Shown here: positions 33,461-45,353 of the stretch, in pieces
Position numbering within the stretch: the stretch's first letter is position 1
Layout: each line of letters opens with the position of its first letter
NCBI RefSeq assembly: GCF_037975245.1
Contig: NC_092580.1
Span: 514,501 to 578,500, forward strand
Length of the DNA stretch: 64,000 bases
Direction: 5' to 3'
Source: Apostichopus japonicus
Taxonomy: Eukaryota; Echinodermata; Holothuroidea; Aspidochirotida; Stichopodidae
The notes under the pieces: model-generated
What the model was told of the DNA's origin: nothing
The model's database searches: none
Seen by the model: only the letters and a program-made list of their open reading frames with translations
Program-made: the position numbers and the translations under genes

Positions 33461-36193
33461 GATGATCGAGACTCTCTTTTGCATCCGTGGTTCGAACCCC
33501 GGGGGATGACGTCTTTTGCCGATCTTTTACAGCAAGTGCCTACACGGGGAGCTGTAAGTATTAGTCAATCCACCTAATATCTCAGTCCATACAGTGGCGC
33601 GATGGCTTGGCGCACTGTGCGAGCTGATGATCGAGACTCTCTTTTGCATCCGTGGTTCGAACCCCGGGTGATGACGTCTTTTGCCGATCTTTTACAGCAA
33701 GTGCCTACACGGGGAGCTGTAAGTATTAGTTAATCCACCTAATATCTCAGTCCATACAGTGGCGCGATGGCTTGGCGCACTGTGCGAGCTGATGATCGAG
33801 ACTCTCTTTTGCATCCGTGGTTCGAACCCCGGGTGATGACGTCTTTTGCCGATCTTTTACAGCAAGTGCCTACACGGGGAGCTGTAAGTATTAGTTAATC
33901 CACCTAATATCTCAGTCCATACAGTGGCGCGATGGCTTGGCGCACTGTGCGAGCTGACGATCGAGACTCTATTTTGCATCCGTGGTTCGAACCCCGGGTG
34001 ATGACGTCTTTTGCCGATCTTTTACAGCAAGTGCCTACACGGGGAGCTGTAAGTATTAGTTAATCCACCTAATATCTCAGTCCATACTGTGGCGCGATGG
34101 CTTGGCGCGTTGTGCGAGCTGATGATCGAGACTCTCTTTTGCATCCGTGGTTCGAACCCCGGGTGATGACGTCTTTTGCCGATCTTTTACAGCAAGTGCC
34201 TACACGGGGAGCTGTAAGTATTAGTCAATCCACCTAATATCTCAGTCCATACAGTGGCGCGATGGCTTGGCGCACTGTGCGAGCTGATGATCGAGACTCT
34301 CTTTTGCATCCGTGGTTCGAACCCCGGGTGATGACGTCTTTTGCCGATCTTTTACAGCAAGTGCCTACACGGGGCACTGTAAGTATTAGTCAATCCACCT
34401 AATATCTCAGTCCATACAGTGGCGCGATGGCTTGGCGCACTGTGCGAGCTGATGATCGAGACTCTCTTTTGCATCCGTGGTTCGAACCCCGGGTGATGAC
34501 GTCTTTTGCCGATCTTTTACAGCAAGTGCCTACACGGGGAGCTGTAAGTATTAGTCAATCCACCTAATATCTCAGTCCATACAGTGGCGCGATGGCTTGG
34601 CGCACTGTGCGAGCTGATGATCGAGACTCTCTTTTGCATCCGTGGTTCGAACCCCGGGTGATGACGTCTTTTGCCGATCTTTTACAGCAAGTGCCTACAC
34701 GGGGAGCTGTAAGTATTAGTTAATCCACCTAATATCTCAGTCCATACAGTGGCGCGATGGCTTGGCGCACTGTGCGAGCTGATGATCGAGACTCTCTTTT
34801 GCATCCGTGGTTCGAACCCCGGGTGATGACGTCTTTTGCCGATCTTTTACAGCAAGTGCCTACACGGGGAGCTGTAAGTATTAGTCAATCCACCTAATAT
34901 CTCAGTCCATACAGTGGCGCGATGGCTTGGCGCACTGTGCGAGCTGATGATCGAGACTCTCTTTTGCATCCGTGGTTCGAACCCCGGGTGATGACGTCTT
35001 TTGCCGATCTTTTACAGCAAGTGCCTACACGGGGAGCTGTAAGTATTAGTCAATCCACCTAATATCTCAGTCCATACAGTGGCGCGATGGCTTGGCGCAC
35101 TGTGCGAGCTGATGATCGAGACTCTCTTTTGCATCCGTGGTTCGAACCCCGGGTGATGACGTCTTTTGCCGATCTTTTACAGCAAGTGCCTACACGGGGA
35201 GCTGTAAGTATTAGTTAATCCACCTAATATCTCAGTCCATACAGTGGCGCGATGGCTTGGCGCGTTGTACGAGCTGATGATCGAGACTCTCTTTTGCATC
35301 CGTGGTTCGAACCCCGGTGATGACGTCTTTTGCCGATCTTTTACAGCAAATACCTACACGTGGAGCTGTAAGTATTAGTTAATCTACCTAATATCTCAGT
35401 CCATACAGTGGCGCGATGGCTTGGCGCACTGTGCGAGCTGATGATCGAGACTCTCTTTTGCATCCGTGGTTCGAACCCCGGGTGATGACGTCTTTTGCCG
35501 ATCTTTTACAGCAAGTGCCTACACGGGGAGCTGAAAGTATTAGTTTATCCACCTAATATCTCAGTCCATACAGTGGCGCGATGGCTTGGCGCACTGTGCG
35601 AGCTGATGATCGAGACTCTCTTTTGCATCCGTGGTTCGAACCCCGGGTGATGACGTCTTTTGCCGATCTTTTACAGCAAGTGCCTACACGGGGAGCTGTA
35701 AGTATTAGTTAATCCACCTAATATCTCAGTGCATACAGTGGCGCGATGGCTTGGCGCGTTGTACGAGCTGATGATCGAGACTCTCTTTTGCATCCGTGGT
35801 TCGAACCCCGGGTGATGACGTCTTTTGCCGATCTTTTACAGCAAGTGCCTACACGGGGAGCTGTAAGTATTAGTTAATCCACCTAATATCTCAGTCCATA
35901 CAGTGGCGCGATGGCTTGGCGCGTTGTACGAGCTGATGATCGAGACTCTCTTTTGCATCCGTGGTTCGAACCCCGGGTGATGACGTCTTTTGCCGATCTT
36001 TTACAGCAAGTGCCTACACGGGGAGCTGTAAGTATTAGTTAATCCACCTAATATCTCAGTCCATACAGTGGCGCGATGGCTTGGCGCACTGTGCGAGCTG
36101 ATGATCGAGACTCTCTTTTGCATCCGTGGTTCGAACCCCGGGTGATGACGTCTTTTGCCGATCTTTTACAGCAAGTGCCTACACGGGGAGCTG
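33461..36193 (+). repeat. Satellite B: about 16.5 tandem 165-bp tRNA-like monomers inside satellite A
   Basis: The period is exactly 165 bp (for example GATGATCGAG at 33,461, 33,626, 33,791 and 33,956), with one 164-bp unit near 35,276 lacking a G. Copies are nearly identical; variants include GCGCACTGTGC/GCGCGTTGTAC and AGTCAATCC/AGTTAATCC. Each has an A box TGGCGCGATGG inside a GCGC...GCGC D-arm-like stem and, 59 nt after the A-box start, a perfect B box GGTTCGAACCC. CTTTTGCCGATCTTTTAC and GTAAGTATTAG follow. These last two blocks match satellite A in order and spacing, so the two families are related. Nothing in it looks coding. Confidence 0.97.
34255..34324 (+). promoter_or_regulatory. 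Representative A box to B box segment of satellite B
   Basis: The A box TGGCGCGATGG (34,255-34,265) continues as CTTGGCGCA, so GCGC pairs with GCGC as in a D arm. The B box GGTTCGAACCC (34,314-34,324) lies in a T-arm-like hairpin (CCG.GG/CC.CGG with one mismatch). The GTGGCGC-AATGG-like opening and the AGCTGATGAT stretch resemble eukaryotic tRNA-Arg genes, but this is from memory and not searched. A TTTT lies between the boxes here too. No mature tRNA is claimed, because the acceptor ends do not pair. Confidence 0.65.
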
Positions 36194-39100
36194 GCTCGAG
36201 ACCAGGTGGGGGCAGTTTGCTTTTGCCGCGATCTTATACGCTCTCTGGGAACTTTAAGTATTAGAAACGAACATAGATTGATATCAACTGCTGTCGTGGC
36301 GCGGTTGGTTGCTCTGTACCTCGAGAGCGTGACGTATTTTGGATCGCGGGCTCGAGACCAGGTGGGGGCAGTTTGCTTTTGCCGCGATCTTATACGGTCT
36401 CTGGGAACTTTAAGTATTAGAAACGAACATAGATTTATATCAACTGCTGTCGTGGCGCGGTTGGTTGCTCTGTACCTCGAGAGCGTGACGTATTTTGGAT
36501 CGCGGGCTCGAGACCAGGTGGGGGCAGTTTGCTTTTGCCGCGATCTCGTACGGTCTCTGGGAACTTTAAGTATTAGAAACGAACATAGATTTATATCAAC
36601 TGCTGTCGTGGCGCGGTTGGTTGCTCTGTACCTCGAGAGCGTGACGTATTTTGGATCGCGGGCTCGAGACCAGGTGGGGGCAGTTTGCTTTTGCCGCGAT
36701 CTTATACGGTCTCTGGAACTTTAAGTATTAGAAACGAACATAGATTTATATCAACTGCTGTCGTGGCGCGGTTGGTTGCTCTGTACTTCGAGAGCGTGAC
36801 GTATTTTGGATCGCGGGCTCGAGACCAGGTGGGGCAGTTTGCTTTTGACGCGATCTTATACGGTCTCTGGAACTTTAAGTATTAGAAACGAACATAGATT
36901 TATATCAACTGCTGTCGTGGCGCGGTTGGTTGCTCTGTACCTCGAGAGCGTGACGTATTTTGGATCGCGGGCTCGAGACCATGTGGGGGCAGTTTGCTTT
37001 TGCCGCGATCTGGTACGGTCTCTGGAACTTTAAGTATTAGAAACGAACATAGATTTATATCAACTGCTGTCGTGGCGCGGTTGGTTGCTCTGTACCTCGA
37101 GAGCGTGACGTATTTTGGATCGCGGGCTCGAGACCATGTGGGGGCAGTTTGCTTTTGCCGCGATCTGGTACGGTCTCTGGAACTTTAAGTATTAGAAACG
37201 AACATAGATTTATATCAACTGCTGTCGTGGCGCGGTTGGTTGCTCTGTACCTCGAGAGCGTGACGTATTTTGGATCGCGGGCTCGAGACCAGGTGGGGGC
37301 AGTTTGCTTTTGCCGCGATCTTATACGCTCTCTGGGAACTTTAAGTATTAGAAACGAAAATAGATTTATATCAACTGCTGTCGTGGCGCAGTTGGTTGCT
37401 CTGTACCTCGAGAGCGTGACGTATTTTGGATCACGGGCTCGAGACCAGGTGGGGGCAGTTTCCTTTTGCCGGGTTCTTATACGGTCTCTGGGAACTTTAA
37501 GTATTAGAAACGAACATAGATTTATATCAACTGCTGTCGTGGCGCGGTTGGTTGCTCTGTACCTCGAGAGCGTGACGTATTTTGGATCGCGGGCTCGAGA
37601 CCAGGTGGGGGCAGTTTGCTTTTGCCGCGATCTCATACGGTCTCTGGAACTTTAAGTATTAGAAACGAACATAGATTTCTATCAGCTGCTGTCGTGGCGC
37701 GGTTGGTTGCTCTGTACCTCGAGAGCGTGACGTATTTTGGATCGCGGGCTCGAGACCAGGTGGGGGCAGTTTGCTTTTGCCGCGATCTTATACGGCCCCT
37801 GGAACTTTAAGTATTAGAAACGAACATAGATTTATATCAACTGCTGTCGTGGCGCGGTTGGTTGCTCTGTACCTCGAGAGCGTGACGTATTTTGGATCGC
37901 GGGCTCGAGACCAGGTGGGGGCAGTTTGCTTTTGCCGCGATCTCATACGGTCTCTGGAACTTTAAGTATTAGAAACGAACATAGATTTATATCAACTGCT
38001 GTCGTGGCGCGGTTGGTTGCTCTGTACCTCGAGAGCGTGACGTATTTTGGATCGCGGGCTCGAGACCAGGTGGGGGCAGTTTGCTTTTGCCGCGATCTCA
38101 TACGGTCTCTGGAACTTTAAGTATTAGAAACGAACATAGATTTATATCAACTGCTGTCGTGGCGCGGTTGGTTGCTCTGTACCTCGAGAGCGTGACGTAT
38201 TTTGGATCGCGGGCTCGAGACCAGGTGGGGGCGGTTTGCTTTTGCCGCGATCTCATACGGTCTCTGGAACTTTAAGTATTAGAAACGAACATAGATTTAT
38301 ATCAACTGCTGTCGTGGCGCGGTTGGTTGCTCTGTACCTCGAGAGCGTGACGTATTTTGGATCGCGGGCTCGAGACCAGGTGGGGGCAGTTTGCTTTTGC
38401 CGCGATCTTATACGCTCTCTGGGAACTTTAAGTATTAGAAACGAACATAGATTTATATCAACTGCTGTCGTGGCGCAGTTGGTTGCTCTGTACCTCGAGA
38501 GCGTGACGTATTTTGGATCGCGGGCTCGAGACCAGGTGGGGGCAGTTTGCTTTTGCCGGGTTCTTATACGGTCTCTGGGAACTTTAAGTATTAGAAACGA
38601 ACATAGATTTATATCAACTGCTGTCGTGGCGCGGTTGGTTGCTCTGTACCTCGAGAGCGTGACGTATTTTGGATCGCGGGCTCGAGACCAGGTGGGGGCA
38701 GTTTGCTTTTGCCGCGATCTCATACGGTCTCTGGAACTTTAAGTATTAGAAACGAACATAGATTTCTATCAGCTGCTGTCGTGGCGCGGTTGGTTGCTCT
38801 GTACCTCGAGAGCGTGACGTATTTTGGATCGCGGGCTCGAGACCAGGTGGGGGCAGTTTGCTTTTGCCGCGATCTTATACGGCCCCTGGAACTTTAAGTA
38901 TTAGAAACGAACATAGATTTATATCAACTGCTGTCGTGGCGCGGTTGGTTGCTCTGTACCTCGAGAGCGTGACGTATTTTGGATCGCGGGCTCGAGACCA
39001 GGTGGGGGCAGTTTGCTTTTGCCGCGATCTCATACGGTCTCTGGAACTTTAAGTATTAGAAACGAACATAGATTTATATCAACTGCTGTCGTGGCGCGGT

Positions 39101-42100
39101 TGGTTGCTCTGTACCTCGAGAGCGTGACGTATTTTGGATCGCGGGCTCGAGACCAGGTGGGGGCAGTTTGCTTTTGCCGCGATCTCATACGGTCTCTGGA
39201 ACTTTAAGTATTAGAAACGAACATAGATTTATATCAACTGCTGTCGTGGCGCGGTTGGTTGCTCTGTACCTCGAGAGCGTGACGTATTTTGGATCGCGGG
39301 CTCGAGACCAGGTGGGGGCGGTTTGCTTTTGCCGCGATCTCATACGGTCTCTGGAACTTTAAGTATTAGAAACGAACATAGATTTATATCAACTGCTGTC
39401 GTGGCGCGGTTGGTTGCTCTGTACCTCGAGAGCGTGACGTATTTTGGATCGCGGGCTCGAGACCAGGTTGGGCAGTTTGCTTTTGCCGCGATCTTATACG
39501 GCCTTTGGAACTTTAAGTATTAGAAACGAACATAGATTTATATCAACTGCTGTCGTGGCGCGGTTGGTTGCTCTGTACCTCGAGAGCGTGACGTATTTTG
39601 GATCGCGGGCTCGAGACCAGGTGGGGGCAGTTTGCTTTTGCCGCGATCTCATACGGTCTCTGGGAACTTTAAGTATTAGAAACGAACATAGATTTATATC
39701 AACTGCTGTCGTGGCGCGGTTGGTTGCTCTGTACCTCGAGAGCGTGACGTATTTTGGATCGCGGGCTCGAGACCAGGTGGGGGCAGTTTGCTTTTGCCGC
39801 GATCTTATACGGTCTCTGGGAACTTTAAGTATTAGAAACGAACATAGATTTATATCAACTGCTGTCGTGGCGCGGTTGGTTGCTCTGTACCTCCAGAGCG
39901 TGACCTATTTTGGATCGCGGGCTCGAGACCAAGTGGGGGCAGTTTGCTTTTGCCGGGTTCTTATACGGTCTCTGGGAACTTTAAGTATTAGAAACGAACA
40001 TAGATTTATATCAACTGCTGTCGTGGCGCGGTTGGTTGCTCTGTTCCTCGAGAGCGTGACGTATTTTGGATCGCGGGCTCGAGACCAGGTGGGGGCAGTT
40101 TGCTTTTGCCGGGTTCTTATACGGTCTCTGGGAACTTTAAGTATTAGAAACGAACATAGATTTATATCAACTGCTGTCGTGGCGCGGTTGGTTGCTCTGT
40201 ACCTCGAGAGCGTCACGTATTTTGGATCGCGGGCTCGAGACCAGGTGGGGGCAGTTTGCTTTTGCCGCGATCTCATACGGTCTCTGGAACTTTAAGTATT
40301 AGAAACGAACATAGATTTCTATCAGCTGCTGTCGTGGCGCGGTTGGTTGCTCTGTACCTCGAGAGCGTGACGTATTTTGGATCGCGGGCTCGAGACCAGG
40401 TGGGGGCAGTTTGCTTTTGCCGCGATCTTATACGGCCCCTGGAACTTTAAGTATTAGAAACGAACATAGATTTATATCAACTGCTGTCGTGGCGCGGTTG
40501 GTTGCTCTGTACCTCGAGAGCGTGACGTATTTTGGATCGCGGGCTCGAGACCAGGTGGGGGCAGTTTGCTTTTGCCGCGATCTCATACGGTCTCTGGAAC
40601 TTTAAGTATTAGAAACGAACATAGATTTATATCAACTGCTGTCGTGGCGCGGTTGGTTGCTCTGTACCTCGAGAGCGTGACGTATTTTGGATCGCGGGCT
40701 CGAGACCAGGTGGGGGCAGTTTGCTTTTGCCGCGATCTCATACGGTCTCTGGAACTTTAAGTATTAGAAACGAACATAGATTTATATCAACTGCTGTCGT
40801 GGCGCGGTTGGTTGCTCTGTACCTCGAGAGCGTGACGTATTTTGGATCGCGGGCTCGAGACCAGGTGGGGGCGGTTTGCTTTTGCCGCGATCTCATACGG
40901 TCTCTGGAACTTTAAGTATTAGAAACGAACATAGATTTATATCAACTGCTGTCGTGGCGCGGTTGGTTGCTCTGTACCTCCAGAGCGTGACGTATTTTGG
41001 ATCGCGGGCTCGAGACCAGGTGGGGGCAGTTTGCTTTTGCCGCGATCTTATACGCTCTCTGGGAACTTTAAGTATTAGAAACGAACATAGATTTATATCA
41101 ACTGCTGTCGTGGCGCAGTTGGTTGCTCTGTACCTCGAGAGCGTGACGTATTTTGGATCGCGGGCTCGAGACCAGGTGGGGGCAGTTTGCTTTTGCCGGG
41201 TTCTTATACGGTCTCTGGGAACTTTAAGTATTAGAAACGAACATAGATTTATATCAACTGCTGTCGTGGCGCGGTTGGTTGCTCTGTACCTCGAGAGCGT
41301 GACGTATTTTGGATCGCGGGCTCGAGACCAGGTGGGGGCAGTTTGCTTTTGCCGCGATCTCATACGGTCTCTGGAACTTTAAGTATTAGAAACGAACATA
41401 GATTTCTATCAGCTGCTGTCGTGGCGCGGTTGGTTGCTCTGTACCTCGAGAGCGTGACGTATTTTGGATCGCGGGCTCGAGACCAGGTGGGGGCAGTTTG
41501 CTTTTGCCGCGATCTTATACGGCCCCTGGAACTTTAAGTATTAGAAACGAACATAGATTTATATCAACTGCTGTCGTGGCGCGGTTGGTTGCTCTGTACC
41601 TCGAGAGCGTGACGTATTTTGGATCGCGGGCTCGAGACCAGGTGGGGGCAGTTTGCTTTTGCCGCGATCTCATACGGTCTCTGGAACTTTAAGTATTAGA
41701 AACGAACATAGATTTATATCAACTGCTGTCGTGGCGCGGTTGGTTGCTCTGTACCTCGAGAGCGTGACGTATTTTGGATCGCGGGCTCGAGACCAGGTGG
41801 GGGCAGTTTGCTTTTGCCGCGATCTCATACGGTCTCTGGAACTTTAAGTATTAGAAACGAACATAGATTTATATCAACTGCTGTCGTGGCGCGGTTGGTT
41901 GCTCTGTACCTCGAGAGCGTGACGTATTTTGGATCGCGGGCTCGAGACCAGGTGGGGGCGGTTTGCTTTTGCCGCGATCTCATACGGTCTCTGGAACTTT
42001 AAGTATTAGAAACGAACATAGATTTATATCAACTGCTGTCGTGGCGCGGTTGGTTGCTCTGTACCTCGAGAGCGTGACGTATTTTGGATCGCGGGCTCGA

Positions 42101-43874
42101 GACCAGGTGGGGGCAGTTTGCTTTTGCCGCGATCTCATACGGTCTCTGGAACTTTAAGTATTAGAAACGAACATAGATTTATATCAACTGCTGTCGTGGC
42201 GCGGTTGGTTGCTCTGTACCTCGAGAGCGTGACGTATTTTGGATCGCGGGCTCGAGACCAGGTGGGGGCAGTTTGCTTTTGCCGCGATCTTATACGGTCT
42301 CTGGGAACTTTAAGTATTAGAAACGAACATAGATTTATATCAACTGCTGTCGTGGCGCGGTTGGTTGCTCTGTACCTCGAGAGCGTGACGTATTTTGGAT
42401 TGCGGGCTCGAGACCAGGTGGGGGCAGTTTGCTTTTGCCGCGATCTTATACGGTCTCTGGGAACTTTAAGTATTAGAAACGAACATAGATTTATATCAAC
42501 TGCTGTCGTGGCGCGGTTGGTTGCTCTGTACCTCCAGAGCGTGACCTATTTTGGATCGCGGGCTCGAGACCAAGTGGGGGCAGTTTGCTTTTGCCGGGTT
42601 CTTATACGGTCTCTGGGAACTTTAAGTATTAGAAACGAACATAGATTTATATCAACTGCTGTCGTGGCGCGGTTGGTTGCTCTGTTCCTCGAGAGCGTGA
42701 CGTATTTTGGATCGCGGGCTCGAGACCAGGTGGGGGCAGTTTGCTTTTGCCGGGTTCTTATACGGTCTCTGGGAACTTTAAGTATTAGAAACGAACATAG
42801 ATTTATATCAACTGCCGTCGTGGCGCGGTTGGTTGCTCTGTTCCTCGAGAGCGTGACGTATTTTGGATCGCGGGCTCGAGACCAGGTGGGGGCAGTTTGC
42901 TTTTGCCGGGTTCTTATACGGTCTCTGGAAACTTTAAGTATTAGAAACGAACATAGATTTATATCAACTGCTGTCGTGGCGCGGTTGGTTGCTCTGTACC
43001 TCGATAGCGTGACGTATTTTGGATCGCCGGCTCGAGACCAGGTGGGGGCAGTTTGCTTTTGCCGCGATCTCATACGGTCTCTGGGAACTTTAAGTATTAG
43101 AAACGAACATAGATTTATATCAACTGCTGTCGTGGCGCGGTTGGTTGCTCTGTACCTCGAGAGCGTCACGTATTTTGGATCGCGGGCTCGAGACCAGGTG
43201 GGGGCAGTTTGCTTTTGCCGCGATCTTATACGGTCTCTGGGAACTTTAAGTATTAGAAACGAACATAGATTTATATCAACTGCTGTCGTGGCGCGGTTGG
43301 TTGCTCTGTACCTCGAGAGCGTCACGTATTTTGGATCGCGGGCTCGAGACCAGGTGGGGCAGTTTGCTTTTGCCGCGATCTTATACGGCCCCTGGAACTT
43401 TAAGTATTAGAAACGAACATAGATTTATATCAACTGCTGTCGTGGCGCGGTTGGTTGCTCTGTACCTCGAGAGCGTGACGTATTTTGGATCGCGGGCTCG
43501 AGACCAGGTGGGGGCAGTTTGCTTTTGCCGCGATCTTATACGGTCTCTGGGAACTTTAAGTATTAGAAACGAACATAGATTTATATCAACTGCTGTCGTG
43601 GCGCGGTTGGTTGCTCTGTACCTCCAGAGCGTGACCTATTTTGGATCGCGGGCTCGAGACCAAGTGGGGGCAGTTTGCTTTTGCCGGGTTCTTATACGGT
43701 CTCTGGGAACTTTAAGTATTAGAAACGAACATAGATTTATATCAACTGCTGTCGTGGCGCGGTTGGTTGCTCTGTTCCTCGAGAGCGTGACGTATTTTGG
43801 ATCGCGGGCTCGAGACCAGGTGGGGGCAGTTTGCTTTTGCCGGGTTCTTATACGGTCTCTGGGAACTTTAAGTA

Positions 43875-43914
43875 TTAGAAACGAACAGAGATTTATATCA
43901 ACTGCTGTCGTGGC
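43875..43914 (+). repeat. 40-bp truncated satellite A monomer
   Basis: The unit runs TTAGAAACGAACAGAG to GCTGTCGTGGC and then restarts at TTAGAAACG, so about 116 bp (A box through TAAGTA) are missing. Its boundary is a short direct joint with no obvious homology. An identical truncation recurs 1,439 bp to the right. Confidence 0.9.
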
Positions 43915-45313
43915 TTAGAAACGAACATAGATTTCTATCAGCTGCTGTCGTGGCGCGGTTGGTTGCTCTGTACCTCGAGAGCGTGACGTATTTTGGATCG
44001 CGGGCTCGAGACCAGGTGGGGGCAGTTTGCTTTTGCCGCGATCTTATACGGCCCCTGGAACTTTAAGTATTAGAAACGAACATAGATTTATATCAACTGC
44101 TGTCGTGGCGCGGTTGGTTGCTCTGTACCTCGAGAGCGTGACGTATTTTGGATCGCGGGCTCGAGACCAGGTGGGGGCAGTTTGCTTTTGCCGCGATCTC
44201 ATACGGTCTCTGGAACTTTAAGTATTAGAAACGAACATAGATTTATATCAACTGCTGTCGTGGCGCGGTTGGTTGCTCTGTACCTCGAGAGCGTGACGTA
44301 TTTTGGATCGCGGGCTCGAGACCAGGTGGGGGCAGTTTGCTTTTGCCGCGATCTCATACGGTCTCTGGAACTTTAAGTATTAGAAACGAACATAGATTTA
44401 TATCAACTGCTGTCGTGGCGCGGTTGGTTGCTCTGTACCTCGAGAGCGTGACGTATTTTGGATCGCGGGCTCGAGACCAGGTGGGGGCGGTTTGCTTTTG
44501 CCGCGATCTCATACGGTCTCTGGAATTTTAAGTATTAGAAACGAACATAGATTTATATCAACTGCTGTCGTGGCGCGGTTGGTTGCTCTGTACCTCGAGA
44601 GCGTGACGTATTTTGGATCGCGGGCTCGAGACCAGGTGGGGGCAGTTTGCTTTTGCCGCGATCTCATACGGTCTCTGGAACTTTAAGTATTAGAAACGAA
44701 CATAGATTTATATCAACTGCTGTCGTGGCGCGGTTGGTTGCTCTGTACCTCGAGAGCGTGACGTATTTTGGATCGCGGGCTCGAGACCAGGTGGGGGCAG
44801 TTTGCTTTTGCCGCGATCTTATACGGTCTCTGGGAACTTTAAGTATTAGAAACGAACATAGATTTATATCAACTGCTGTCGTGGCGCGGTTGGTTGCTCT
44901 GTACCTCGAGAGCGTGACGTATTTTGGATCGCGGGCTCGAGACCAGGTGGGGGCAGTTTGCTTTTGCCGCGATCTTATACGGTCTCTGGGAACTTTAAGT
45001 ATTAGAAACGAACATAGATTTATATCAACTGCTGTCGTGGCGCGGTTGGTTGCTCTGTACCTCGAGAGCGTGACCTATTTTGGATCGCGGGCTCGAGACC
45101 AAGTGGGGGCAGTTTGCTTTTGCCGGGTTCTTATACGGTCTCTGGGAACTTTAAGTATTAGAAACGAACATAGATTTATATCAACTGCTGTCGTGGCGCG
45201 GTTGGTTGCTCTGTTCCTCGAGAGCGTGACGTATTTTGGATCGCGGGCTCGAGACCAGGTGGGGGCAGTTTGCTTTTGCCGGGTTCTTATACGGTCTCTG
45301 GGAACTTTAAGTA

Positions 45314-45353
45314 TTAGAAACGAACAGAGATTTATATCAACTGCTGTCGTGGC
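45314..45353 (+). repeat. Second copy of the 40-bp truncated monomer
   Basis: Same breakpoint and same GAACAGAG variant as the copy at 43,875. The deletion therefore happened once and was then copied as part of a block of about nine monomers. Confidence 0.9.

Noticed and set aside
33461-36193. A cluster of functional tRNA genes
   Set aside because: A and B boxes are good, but acceptor ends do not pair, no clean anticodon arm is visible, and a T4 run lies between the boxes. Better described as tRNA-derived repeats.
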